Shown: one piece after another, positions 34,206 to 45,655 of the stretch
Numbering within the stretch: position 1 is the stretch's first letter
Layout of the letters: each line of letters begins with the position of its first letter
Source of the DNA: Batillaria attramentaria
Taxonomy: Eukaryota; Mollusca; Gastropoda; Batillariidae
Length of the DNA stretch: 64,000 bases
Direction of reading: 5' to 3'
NCBI GenBank assembly: GCA_018292915.2
Contig: JACVVK020000470.1
Coordinates: 217,501-281,500, forward strand
Made by a program: the position numbers and the translations under genes
Notes under the pieces: generated by a model
Seen by the model: the letters and a program-made list of their open reading frames with translations, nothing else
The model's database searches: none
What the model was told of the DNA's origin: nothing

Positions 34206-34376
34206 CAGGGAGCCGGGGTGGCCGAATGGTAGAGCGTTGGACTCTCAATGCTCGGGTCATTTCATATCTCGGCTGGAGCCAAATATTTGTGCTGGCTTTT
34301 TCATCGTTGCCCCGTCTTTGATATCACCCGTATGTGGTGGAAAAGGACGTTAAACCCTCCAAAACCCACCCGCCTT
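34206..34376 (+). mobile_element. SINE family 1 (copy 8) with target site duplication
   Basis: Plus-strand copy with intact A box (ggccgaatggtagagcg) and decayed B box. It is flanked by tgtgtcctta at 34196-34205 and 34377-34386. Confidence 0.9.
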
Positions 34377-34664
34377 TGTGTCCTTAGGCCTGAGTAGGAG
34401 AATTTGAACTTTCGCTCGTACAGCCTGCAACAGTAGTGTACTGTACAGAGCCACTCACAAGTGGAACTGTTGCTAAACATAAGTTGACTTCTGTGAAACC
34501 TCAAAATCTTGGAATATGAACGTTTAATGGATTTCAGTCAGGACAAGCGTGGGGACACGACAACAGCAAGATTCCAAACATGTCAAATCCTGTTTGAACT
34601 ACAGAGCGTTACAATTTTGTTCACTTGATAAATACGTCCGCTTTGCTGCTTGTCGCACTCGCTA

Positions 34665-34758
<94 letters not shown>

Positions 34759-34871
34759 TGCCAGGGTGTGGCGGCGTCACTCACTGAGGCCGTTAATCTG
34801 TCGGAAATCAAATCAGACGTGGATCGACTCCAATCAAACTGTTCACACTCGTCCATACAGGACACAGTGTA

Positions 34872-34902
34872 TATATAAATGCAACCATTTCTTTCCTTTC
34901 TA
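34872..34902 (+). promoter_or_regulatory. TATA-box core promoter of C1q gene A
   Basis: TATATAAA at 34872-34879 lies 30 bases upstream of a pyrimidine-flanked A (ttctacaacc), the likely start site at 34902. The same arrangement and spacing are kept upstream of gene B (39651 and 39681), within a conserved stretch starting cacactcgtccatacag. Confidence 0.65.
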
Positions 34903-34958
34903 CAACCTCGCGTTACTGGGAGAACTTCACAAGACCACAACGTTACACAGTACCAAAT
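34902..34958 (+). other. Predicted 5' UTR exon of C1q gene A
   Basis: The segment from the putative start site to the donor aaat|gtaagt at 34959. It is conserved with 39681-39736. The donor is followed by a (CT)n run; the matching acceptor is tgtgacag ending at 35071. This predicts a 112-base intron just before the start codon. Confidence 0.6.
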
Positions 34959-34989
<31 letters not shown>

Positions 34990-35084
34990 CCTCCATACAT
35001 ATATCACGTAATAGTTCATGTGTGTACATTTCAATAGTATAAGAGCGATAATTGTTGTTCATGTGTGACAGATTTCATCTCACT

Positions 35085-35835
35085 ATGCTGATGTGTGGAC
35101 TGTTGCTGGTGGCGGGAGTCACCGCCGCCATGTTGCCTGCTGTCCATTCCCAGTGCGAGGCTCTGAACGGCATTCAACTGACTGCCGAAGTGAAGGACTT
35201 AAAACGGCAGCTGGCATCTAGTCAGGGGACAATAACGTGTCCACCCACAACACGGGCGCAGAAAGGTAGGTACACGTCATCACGTGAACAATTGTACCGC
35301 TGCGCAGAACTTGACAAAGGCAGTGTTGGAACGAAGCCGAGAAATCCACCTTCGTCTGGAGTAACCTGCGCACTGTATCTTAAGGCAAAACAAACAAAAC
35401 ATGAGTTGTTTCCTTGTATTCTTTCTCCCTCTAGTGGCCTTCTCCGTCCGGTTCAAGAACGATGATCTTTATAACGGTATCCACCTCGGTCAGCGATCCA
35501 CTCTCAAGTTTGACGACGTCGTCATCAACCTGGGTGACGGCTACAGCCCTCTCACTGGCATCTTCACGGCTCCTGTAGCGGGACTCTACGTCTTCTCCCT
35601 CACCTCCATGACCACCATCGGACGTGATCCAGCCCAGCTGGCCATCGTGATGCAGGGCACTGACCTGGCACGCACATGGGGCCGAGGCAAGCACGACGTT
35701 GACGATCAAGGCACCAAGACCGTGCCTGCTTATCTGAAGAAAGGAGATCAGGTGTGGGTCGCCCAGCGGCTGGGAGACGCCGTCAGGGGAGCCTGGTGGA
35801 CAGCCTTCTCTGGCTTCCTCGTTCAGGCTGACTAA
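35085..35835 (+). CDS. Secreted C1q-domain protein, gene A
   Basis: Coding exons are 35085-35265 and 35435-35835, joined in phase 1 (gaaag|gtaggt and ccctctag|tgg), giving 193 residues. The signal peptide MLMCGLLLVAGVTAA is followed by a short amphipathic helix (LTAEVKDLKRQLAS) and a C1q domain of about 133 residues with the usual landmarks GYSPLTGIF, GLYVFSL, GDQVWV and FSGFLV. Most C1q proteins trimerise through this domain; molluscan secreted C1q proteins act as opsonic or agglutinating lectins (family knowledge). An in-frame ATG at 35061 would add eight residues if the 5' UTR intron is not spliced. AATAAA lies at 36006. This is the compact paralog of gene B at 52201. The two C1q exons differ by 30 replacements and only 8 silent codon changes. 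Confidence 0.9.
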
Positions 35836-36005
35836 CATCACAGCCTCAAAACGTTTCATACGGACTGTTTGACGAAGCTTACAAGCGTTAGTTTTGGACT
35901 AAAATGTCAGTGAACACACCAGCACGAGTAATATTCGAGTGTTACTTTTTGTCGCTTTGTGTTCGCAGATTTCAGACAACGAGTCTGTATGCATCGCAAA
36001 AAGAA

Positions 36006-36011
36006 AATAAA
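36006..36011 (+). terminator. Polyadenylation signal AATAAA of C1q gene A
   Basis: AATAAA lies about 170 bases after the stop codon, in a 3' UTR conserved with gene B (60390-60395). Confidence 0.75.
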
Positions 36012-36059
36012 TCAGTGAATGCATATTAGTTTGGCCTGTGTTAGTTTTTTAGTTCATGT

Positions 36060-36292
36060 TTGACTTCAGCATTCAAAACTAATGCTACACTTTTCTATAA
36101 CTTTTCGAGATCTGTCTCTGCTTTTCTGTTTCTCTGTTCGACTCTGTCACTCTGTCTGTCTCCGTCTGTCTGTCTCTATCTGTCTGTCTGTCTGTCTGTC
36201 TGCCTCTCTCTCTCTCAAGCAGAATCACAATGTCGGTGGTAGGGCCGAAACGAATGTACGTGCGACGCGAAGGCTTCAAGTACTTTAAAGCG

Positions 36293-36371
<79 letters not shown>
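36060..36371. repeat. Duplicated 3' flank, (CTGT)n and (CA)n microsatellites
   Basis: gacttcagcatt(c/g)aaaacta through the CTGT-rich run matches 60433-60550 after gene B, so the A/B duplication includes the 3' flank. A (CG)n-(CA)n run follows at 36290-36371. Confidence 0.85.
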
Positions 36372-36373
<2 letters not shown>

Positions 36374-36639
36374 TGAAGCTTTATCTTGTTGCCCCGTCTT
36401 AAAAACACAATGAAACACAATACAAGGACCTCGTGTATTTTTCAAATGAGAAACAGGATGTGTTGCATGTAGATGCGCCATCTGCCTGATGTTTTGTCCG
36501 TATTGGAGATGGGAGATTTGGTCACCTGCAGACCCAGGTGTTAGCTGCACGGAGCACATTCATTTAAAGGCTCAATGCGTGTGACAGGCATACAACAGTG
36601 TGTGGAAAACTTTTCATCGAATGACTGTGAGCATCAGAA

Positions 36640-38322
36640 TTAGTCACTTGGGTGTCAATATACTATATCATATAGCCACTTGGGTGACAATATACTATAT
36701 CATATAGCCACTTGGGTGACAATATACTATATTATATAGCCACTTGGGTGACATATAGGCATATGAGTGACAATATATGAGCTTACATGATTAGTTCTCG
36801 TGGTTTACGGCGATAGACTAACCCCGAGATGGTTCGATTGTTTGTGTAGCTACCGAGCCTCATGTTTCGGTGACGTAACTGAAGTGTGTTTTTCTGAACT
36901 CGTAAACCACTGAGCGGGTTATGGAAAGCCATAACTCACACTTTCGCTCTGTTTCCTTACTATTTTCGGACGTAAACCACTCACTGAAAGTTTCCACTGG
37001 CGAGTGGTGTAAGCTATGTTAAATAGCCACTCGGGTGACAATACACTATGTTATATAGCCACTTGGGTGACAATGTACTATATTATACAGCCACTTGGGT
37101 GACAATGTACTATATTATACAGCCACTTAGGTGACAATGTACTATATTATACAGCCACTTGGGTGACAATGTACTATAGTATATAGCCACTTGGGTGACA
37201 ATGTACTATATTATATAGCCACTTGGGTGACAATGTACTATATTATACAGCCACTTGGGTGACAATGTACTATATTATATAGCCACTTAGGTGACAATGT
37301 ACTATATTATACAGCCACTTGGGTGACAATGTACTATATTATATAGCCACTTAGGTGACAATGTACTATATTATATAGCCACTTGGGTGACAATGTACTA
37401 TATTATACAGCCACTTGGGTGACAATGTACTATATTATATAGCCACTTAGGTGACAATGTACTATATTATATAGCCACTTGGGTGACAATGTACTATATT
37501 ATACAGCCACTTGGGTGACAATGTACTATATTATATAGCCACTTAGGTGACAATGTACTATATTATATAGCCACTTGGGTGACAATGTACTATATTATAC
37601 AGCCACTTGGGTGACAATGTACTATATTATATAGCCACTTAGGTGACAATGTACTATATTATACAGCCACTTAGGTGACAATGTACTATATTATATAGCC
37701 ACTTGGGTGACAATGTACTATATTATATAGCCACTTGGGTGACAATGTACTATATTATACAGCCACTTGGGTGACAATGTACTATATTATAGTAAGCTAT
37801 GTTAAATAGCCACTCGGGTGACAATACACTATGTTATATAGCCACTTGGGTGACAATGTACTATATTATACAGCCACTTGGGTGACAATGTACTATATTA
37901 TACAGCCACTTAGGTGACAATGTACTATATTATACAGCCACTTGGGTGACAATGTACTATAGTATATAGCCACTTGGGTGACAATGTACTATATTATATA
38001 GCCACTTGGGTGACAATGTACTATATTATACAGCCACTTGGGTGACAATGTACTATATTATATAGCCACTTGGGTGACAATGTACTATATTATATAGCCA
38101 CTTGGGTGACAATGTACTATATTATACAGCCACTTGGGTGACAATGTACTATATTATACAGCCACTTGGGTGACAATGTACTATATTATATAGCCACTTG
38201 GGTGACAATGTACTATATTATATAGCCACTTGGGTGACAATGTACTATATTATATAGCCACTTGGGTGACAATGTACTATATTATATAGCCACTTAGGTG
38301 ACAATATACTATATCCTATAGC
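36640..38322. repeat. 32-bp minisatellite array with a 783-bp higher-order duplication
   Basis: About 45 units of gccacttgggtgacaatgta plus ctatattatata, with tag/cag and ggg/agg variants. The segment from 37009 is repeated with period 783 from 37792, starting gtaagctatgttaaatagcc each time. Both array edges use acaatatac, while the inside uses acaatgtac. No coding potential is proposed. Confidence 0.95.
36779..37013. mobile_element. 235-bp non-autonomous element inserted in the 32-bp array
   Basis: Starts gcttacatgattagttctcg and ends ggcgagtggtgtaag. Both ends and the middle match the 4.2-kb foldback element at 52437-56605 in order, so this is an internally deleted relative. Confidence 0.8.
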
Positions 38323-38676
38323 ATCTGAGACCATTGTGGTGACTCTGACCGGTGTATTACATGTAGTTATTTTGGAAGCACACCGCGTTCTGACCAGACG
38401 ACGTTAGTTGGTTGCGGACTGAGGACTAGCTAGACGGCGCTGATTGGTGGGCTATTGTTAGAAGCTTTGTCTAGTCCCAGTCTGTTCAGGAATGGGCCGG
38501 AGACTCAAAGAAGATCGTGTTACTATGATATTAGGAGCCACAAAGTCACAAAAACGGTCGTAATGGCCAAATGAAACAACATTATATCTGGCAAACCAGC
38601 CTTACAGCTTTGGAAGCGGCCGTTTTCAGTCAGAGCGGCATAAAGCGTTAGAGGCTTTAAAGGCTCATTTCACCAT
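38323..38676. other. Non-coding stretch before the gene B upstream block
   Basis: Unrecognised sequence leading into gctttaaaggctcatttcac, which begins similarity to the gene A upstream block at about 33560. Confidence 0.5.
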
Positions 38677-38689
38677 ACTAATCTTACAA

Positions 38690-38861
38690 GGGTGTTGGCG
38701 TGGGTGTTTGGGGGCTTCGCGTCCTTTGCCACCACATAGGGTAATATCAAGGAGGGGGCAACGATGAAAAAGCCAGCACAAATATTTGGCTCCAGCCGGG
38801 ATCGAACTCACGACCCGAGCATTAGAAGTCCAACGCTCTACCATTCGACCACCCCGGCTCC
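38690..38861 (-). mobile_element. SINE family 1 (copy 9), 13-bp target site duplication and known empty site
   Basis: Flanked by actaatcttacaa at 38677-38689 and 38862-38874. The paralogous gene A block has the same sequence once, uninterrupted, at about 33581-33593. The insertion is therefore younger than the A/B duplication. Confidence 0.95.
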
Positions 38862-39650
38862 ACTAATCTTACAAACCCTTGATGCTAGAGTCTAACATCG
38901 TGCTACCTAAGCACCTGTACATCACAAAGCCTGGCACACTCAACCAACAGAAGTCTTCACTCGACGAAAATATCGAGGGGTCAGCTGGTGTTACGTGCAG
39001 CCGTTCGTTTGAATTTTCGCTCGTGCAGACTGCAGCAGTAGTGTGCTGTATTCAGAGCTTACAGAGCCACTCGCAAGTGGAACTGTTAACCCTATGGTGA
39101 CTGGGGTTGTCACGCCTATACACTGCCCATGCCAGGGCCTACCACCTGCAAAACAGCAGTTAACTGACGACATGTAAACAAATCTCTTTAGCAAGCTTCA
39201 TTGCGGACACACACACTTGACAACTGAACTTATATATGCGCTTAATAAAATAAAAAAAAACCCACAGTGTGTGGAGAATTAAGTGTTGATGAGCCGTGGG
39301 CGATGCGTGGCTGAACCTTTCATCGAAGTGTCCCGTCGGGAATGAGTTAATGGACTACAGTCCGGACAAGCGCGGTGACACGATAGCAGCAAGATTCCGA
39401 ACTGTCAAATCCTGGTTGAAATACGTAGGGTGACAAGTTTGTGCACTCGATACGTCCGTCTGTTTGATTGCTTTTCGCACCCACCGACAAAACTGTAATC
39501 CAAAGCTATTAGTGCGCGCGTGTGCATGCAAGCGTTTACTACGCAGTTCCAGTTTGACTCTTTGATGTCGTTTATCTGAAAATGAAAACGGGCGTGGGTC
39601 GACAAAAAAAGCAATCAATCATTTCACACTCGTCCATACAGAACACAGTG

Positions 39651-39681
39651 TATATAAATGCAACCAGTTCTCTCATTTCTA
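39651..39681 (+). promoter_or_regulatory. TATA-box core promoter of C1q gene B
   Basis: TATATAAA at 39651-39658, with the predicted start A at 39681, exactly the spacing seen in gene A. Conservation with gene A is high from cacactcgtccatacag onward. Confidence 0.6.
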
Positions 39682-39736
39682 CAACCTTGCTTCCTGGAAA
39701 ATTTTCACAAGACCACAGCGTTTCACTGTACCAATT
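39681..39736 (+). other. Predicted 5' UTR exon of C1q gene B
   Basis: Matches the gene A exon 34902-34958 and ends at the donor aatt|gtgagt. If it is used, the following intron runs about 12.4 kb to the acceptor tgtgacag at 52187 and contains a minisatellite, a whole LINE and a dispersed 1.3-kb block. Confidence 0.5.
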
Positions 39737-39739
39737 GTG

Positions 39740-39774
<35 letters not shown>

Positions 39775-39879
39775 AATGATGTTCCAGACGCGCGCACTGA
39801 CAGCTGGAACTATGTATGCTTGGCACAGGCCCGGTGCATGTGTGTCTGTACATGCTCACTTTTTTATATATAGGTTCCT

Positions 39880-41435
39880 TACACTGTTGTTTAACTTTGC
39901 TTTTCTACTTACTACTATTTGTTTGCTGTTTCACTTTGTGTTTTTCTACTTACTACTATTAATTGTTTTGCTGTTTTGTTGTTTTTCTACTTACTACTAT
40001 TTGTTTGCTGTTTCACTTTTTGTTCTTCTACTTACTACTATTTGTTTGCTGTTTCACGTTTTTTGGTTTTTCTACTTACTACTATTTGTTTGCTGTTTCA
40101 CTTTTTGTTTTTCTACTTACTAGTATTTGTTTGCTGTTTCACTTTTTGTTTTTCTACTTAGCCTATTTGTTTGCTGTTTCACTTTTTGTTTTTCTACTTA
40201 CTAGTATTTGTTTGCTGTTTCACTTTTTGTTTTTCTACTTACTAGTATTTGTTTGCTGTTTCACTTTTTGTTTTTCTACTTACTAGTATTTGTTTGCTGT
40301 TTCACTTTTTGTTTTTCTACTTACTAGTATTTGTTTGCTGTTTCACTTTTTGTTTTTCTAATTACTATTATTTGTTTGCTGTTTCACTTTTTGTTTTTCT
40401 ACTTACTACTATTTATTTGCTGTTTCACTTTTTGTTTTTCTACTTAGCCTATTTGTTTGCTGTTTCACTTTTTGTTTTTCTACTTACTAGTATTTGTTTG
40501 CTGTTTCACTTTTTGTTTTTCTACTTACTAGTATTTGTTTGCTGTTTCACTTTTTGTTTTTCTAATTACTATTATTTGTTTGCTGTTTCACTTTTTGTTT
40601 TTCTACTTACTATTATTTGTTTGCTGTTTCACTTTTTGTTTTTCTACTTACTACTATTTGTTTGCTGTTTCACTTTTTGTTTTTCTACTTACTACTATTT
40701 GTTTGCTGTTTCACTTTTTGTTTTTCTACTTAGCCTATTTGTTTGCTGTTTCACTTTTTGTTTTTCTACTTACTAGTATTTGTTTGCTGTTTCACTTTTT
40801 GTTTTTCTACTTACTAGTATTTGTTTGCTGTTTCACTTTTTGTTTTTCTACTTACTACTATTTGTTTGCTGTTTCACTTTTTGTTTTTCTACTTACTAGT
40901 ATTTGTTTGCTGTTTCACTTTTTGTTTTTCTACTTACTAGTATTTGTTTGCTGTTTCACTTTTTGTTTTTCTACTTACTACTATTTGTTTGCTGTTTCAC
41001 TTTTTGTTTTTCTACTTAGCCTATTTGTTTGCTGTTTCACTTTTTGTTTTTCTACTTACTAGTATTTGTTTGCTGTTTCACTTTTTGTTTTTCTACTTAC
41101 TACTATTTGTTTGCTGTTTCACTGTTTTTCTACTTACTACTATTAATTGTTTTGCTGTTTCACTTTTTGTTTTTCTAATTACTATTATTTGTTTGCTGTT
41201 TCACTTTTTGTTTTTCTACTTACTAGTATTTGTTTGCTGTTTCACTTTTTGTTTTTCTACTTACTAGTATTTGTTTGCTGTTTCACTTTTTGTTTTTCTG
41301 CTTACTAGTATTTGTTTGCTGTTTCACTTTTTGTTTTTCTACTTACTATTATTTGTTTGCTGTTTCACTTTTTGTTTTTCTACTTACTACTATTTGTTTG
41401 CTGTTTCACTTTTTGTTTTTCTAATTACTATTATT
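39880..41435. repeat. 41-bp minisatellite, left block, with 286-bp higher-order repeats
   Basis: Units of 41 bp (ctacttactactatttg, tttgctgtttcactttttg). A variant unit with tagcctatttg recurs at 40161, 40447, 40733 and 41019, a spacing of exactly 286 bases (seven units). All three plus frames stay open because of base composition and because 41 is not a multiple of three; they are not genes. Confidence 0.95.
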
Positions 41436-41686
41436 TTTTTTTTATTTTTTTTTCTTATTTTTGGTCCCAAGTACATCAGCAGTCATACATGCATAGATGT
41501 GGTGGCTGCAACAGCTCGCATCCAATGGTTATACAATGGTACAAATTCTTAATGTAATAGTGCTATGGTACTACTCAGTGTACACAGTCAGATAAAGTTG
41601 TCCGTACAATGACGTATATCATGTGTTCAAATAAATTTATCTCAGAACAATAAATCCAGAAATCGTCTTCTGTTTTTTGTATTATG

Positions 41687-41761
<75 letters not shown>

Positions 41762-41862
41762 TCATCGCACCTGCTGTACATACGTACACACCTTACAGCT
41801 TTGTAAGAGTAAGTCTGTATATCAACCTGCAGTAGGGTGTGTGAGCATGTGATGCATGTGAG

Positions 41863-44800
41863 TTATTCCACACCGCAAATTGTCTCGTACAGTTGCCTTT
41901 GAATAATGACATCTGTACCCCTCGATTCTATATAAGCCGCACATTTTTCAATTTTAATTCTTTTCTGTAATTCTTTTAAAAAATGGGATAGGTCAGGTTT
42001 CTTTTTTTCCAACCGTTTCTTATAAACAAAAAACTTTGCCACCATAATAATCAAAAGTAATATACTGTCAGTTCGGATGTTCTCATCGTGACCTAATACC
42101 ACAAGAGGTTCTGTAAGCCGAACATTGTGTGCATGTGGGCATTTGTCATTAATAAGTTCCTGCAGCTTTTTCCAGAACTCTGTTGACCAAGGACAATGAA
42201 ACATTACATGTTCAATTGTTTCTCTTTCCTCTTCACAAAAACTACATTTGTCACTTCCTACCACATTCATTTCTTTCAAAATAATGTTGGTGGCTAAAAT
42301 TCTATGAAGAATTCTAATTTGAAACCATCTTAGTTTGACTTCTCTTATTTTCCTTATGTTTTCAAAGACTTGCTTCCAGTAAATAGTCCGTGATAGCCTG
42401 TGTTCCCATTTATTGCAGAATTTAAGTTTTGGGCTTTCGAGTAGGCTATTATAGTATAGTCTGCATCCTTTGTTTTGCATATAGATGGTTCCCAATGCTT
42501 TAGGAGTACGGAGCGTAGAATTTCCATCTAGACTGGATATATCTTTCTTCTTCATAAAAGCCTTTATTGCTTCTACGCATCCTCTATAGCTTAAAAAATT
42601 AGTGTTTACTCCGTGAAGCCGAACAAATTCATCAAACAGTAGGAATCCGCCCTCCTTATTAAGAAGGTCCTGTACACGACAAACACCTTTAACATACCAG
42701 TCTTTATAAAAAAAGCTGCGTCGACCTACCAGGATCCTTGAATTGTAGAAAATTGGTTCGGCCAGAAGTTCATCTGTAGTTGTTATATCTATTTTTAGAC
42801 TAAACAATTTTAAAGCGTCAAGAACATCATGCCAAAAATCATTAACGGAGTGACTCACTGGCAGGTCCCCCCCGAAGTTCTCAAGGTCAGCTAAGATGGG
42901 CATTACATTTGCGATAATTTTCACCCACTTGTGTTTCCCATTTTTAAGCTTGCGGATCCACGTAAGTTTGAGCGCGGTGATGAAATTTCTAACATCGGGG
43001 ATTCCCAATCCACCATTAGTTGCATTAAGTATGGATGTTTTTCTACTAACTTTGTCTGGTTTATTGTTCCATACAAACGTGAATATTGTTTTTTGAAGCT
43101 TAGTTATAAAACCATCAGGAGGGTTGGGCAAAAGCATCCACAGGTACACTAGTTTTGACAAAATCAAAGACTTCAACACTGCTATTCTCCCTAGTGGTGT
43201 CAGAATCCTGCGCATCCAAATTTTCATAAGTCTTACCATTTCTTCAAAGATCTGGTCGTAATTTCTTTTAATGCATTCGTCTAGTGTATTTGAAAACCAT
43301 ATTCCTAAAATCTTAAATTCTTTTGGGTTCCATCTAATCTTCAGGTGTGGCATAAATTTAGTTACTGATTTTTTTTTTACTACCCAACCAAATCGCGTCA
43401 GTTTTTTCAAAATTAATCTTCAAGCCTGAAAGCTTACCAAAATGTTCAAAGGTGTTAATACAGTTTTCAAAAGATTCTTTATTGTCATTTAAAAAAGTCT
43501 GAGTGTCGTCTGCATATTGAGCTAACTTGTGGATACTCTCGTGTATTTGAATTCCCTGTATACCTGGGTTTTCCCGTATCATGGCCCCCAGAATTTCTAC
43601 ACACAATACAAACAGGTATGGCGAGACCGGATCTCCCTGTCTGCAACCCCTCGAGATCGAAAACCAGGATGACACTTGGCCTCCAGCAATGACGGTTGAT
43701 TTGATATTTGTATATAGGACCCTAACCCACCTTCGCAGATCTGGCCCAAAACCAAATGAAAACAAAACTCTATGCATGAAGTCCCAATTCACCGAGTCAA
43801 AGGCTTTTTCGAAGTCTATGGAGAGGAGGATGCCAGGCTGCTTGTTGACATTTAAAAAATGAATAAGGTCGTAGATTAGCCTTATGTTATCCCCAATGTA
43901 TCTCCCACGAATAAACCCAGTCTGATCTTCGTTTATAAGGTCTGGTAATACCGATTTAATACGTTGAGCGATGCAAGCTGAGGCAATCTTATAAATTACA
44001 TTTAATAAAGTTATCGGGCGCCAGTTTTTTATGTACTGTCGTGGTTTGTCACCTTTAGGGATACATGTAATAATTCCTTCCTTTTGGGTAGTCGGCATCT
44101 CACCTTTTAAGAAACTTTCATTTATTGCTCTAACAACCAGCTGACCAAGATCTTTCCAGAAAAATTTGAAGAATTCAACCGTAAATCCATCTGTGCCGGG
44201 GCTTTTTCTGTTTTTCATTGATTTTAGTGCTTCTCCTGCTTCCCTTAATGAAATATAACCTTCCAATCTATCAGATGTATCTTTATCTAATTTTGGTAAT
44301 GTATTCACTAATTCACTAATATCGCATGTTTCCACCCCTCTTTCAGCATAAAGTTCCTCGTAGAACCTTCTCACCTCGTCTGTGATTGCATTTGAATTTG
44401 TGATGACCGACCCATCATCCAGTTCTAGTTTTGGCATACACTTACTAACATAGTGTCTTTTTTCTAGCTCGCAGAAGTATTTGGTTATCTTTTCACCCTC
44501 TGCCACCCATCGGGCTCGGGATCTTAGTAATACACCATCCATCCTTTTTTCTCTTAAGGCTATAAGTTCAGTTTTCTTGTCTTCCAGTTGTTTAACTTCT
44601 AAAGCGCTTTTGACGTTTTTCATATGAATTCTTTCTATTTCTTCTTCTAACACTTTTTCTCTCTCCTCTGCTTGCTTCTTTTTCCTTGTCGCATATGAAA
44701 TAGTTTTACCTCTTATTTTCATTAACAATACTTCTAAAAGTGTTTGGTCCGTGATTGTAAAATTAAGTTCATCTTTAGGTATCGTGTGTAAATTTTTTCT

Positions 44801-45655
44801 ATCATAGACAGGAAGAGCATATTCTTCAATAACACAGTCTATGGTGTCTCTTACTTCTCTTACATGTTGAGTATCATAGAGCAAGGAGCTATTATATTTC
44901 CAGAATGTCTTATGTTTATTTTGGTGATCAGTATGGAGTTTAAGGGTTATCATAGAGTGGTCAGACCTGTAACCATATTCAATGTCAGTGTCTTTCACCG
45001 TATCCAATAGCAATTCACTTACCATGAAAAAGTCCAACCTACTCTGTTGCAGGGGGTTATGTCTGCGCCATGTGTACCTATTGTATTCGAGGTTCATCTC
45101 TCTCCATACATCAATTAAACTGAACTTATCAGCTAACTCTATAACTCTTTCTCTAGCCTTAGGGTTGTTAATATGTTTATAATTAAAACAGTCCATACTT
45201 GGGTTTAAGACTAAGTTCCAGTCACCTGCCATTATAACCTCTGTTATTCCTAACTGGGTAATGTGTTCACTGATTTCTTCATAAAAGTCTGGAGAGTCCC
45301 TATTGGGGCCATATAAGTTTACAAACAGTAAGTTCTTGCCAAGCATCTCTAATTGCAAGAATAAGTAGTTCCCATCTGGGTCCTTGAGTACTTTTTTCAC
45401 TTTAAACTCAAAATTATTATTTATGAGAATAGCAACCCCCCGTGACGAGGAGTTGTGAGATGCAAAAAAACACTTATATCCCCATTCTGCCCGTATATAG
45501 TCCTCCAGTTTAACATTAAAATGCGTGTCTTGCAGAAAGTAGATGCTATATTTTTTCTCTCTCAGGAAGTGGAATACATCCCTCCGCTTCTTTACGTTCC
45601 CAAGCCCCTGACAGTTTACTGAAGCAATGGTTATTCCTGAGTCTAGCCTATCCAT
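41863..45655 (-). pseudogene. LINE ORF2: AP endonuclease and reverse transcriptase, one frameshift
   Basis: From the ATG at 45655 the first frame (765 residues, to 43358) carries an AP-type endonuclease (VNCQGLGN, LQDTH, MAGDWN, RSDHSM). The reverse transcriptase follows (NWRPITLLN, SIDFEKAFD, GCRQGDPVSPYLF) with the catalytic box QYADD near 43515. At an A10 run (T on plus, 43369-43378) the frame changes. The second frame (43410-41863, about 515 residues) continues with the thumb and a C-terminal Cys/His motif (CSFCEEERETIEHVMFHC). The whole is about 1,260 residues, typical for L1-group ORF2. The break is a single slip in a homopolymer, so either a recent mutation or a sequencing error. The endonuclease has Asp where L1 usually has Glu (LQDTH). 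Confidence 0.9.

Larger units (their letters stand above)
33430..34871 (+). other. Upstream block of C1q gene A (duplicated before gene B)
   Basis: Segments of this block recur in order before gene B: the caaccaacagaagtcttcac segment (33660 and 38942), the ctcgt(a/g)cag...gccactc segment (34415 and 39012), gacaagcg(t/c)gg (34542 and 39364), and the TATA region. An insertion at about 33725-34395 (dispersed repeat plus SINE) is absent from the B block. A (GT)n run occupies 34668-34755. Confidence 0.75.

Noticed and set aside
35431..35859. Minus-strand frame opposite the C1q exon (also 59818-60309)
   Set aside because: It is antisense shadow of the conserved C1q exon, present in both paralogs only because the exon is.
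36640..38322. CRISPR-like array of 32-bp repeats
   Set aside because: Units are contiguous without spacers, and the genome is eukaryotic. It is a minisatellite.
39880..41435. Long plus-strand frames rich in FAVSLFVFLL repeats
   Set aside because: They are read-through of a stop-poor 41-bp minisatellite in all three frames, with no start context or non-repeat domain.
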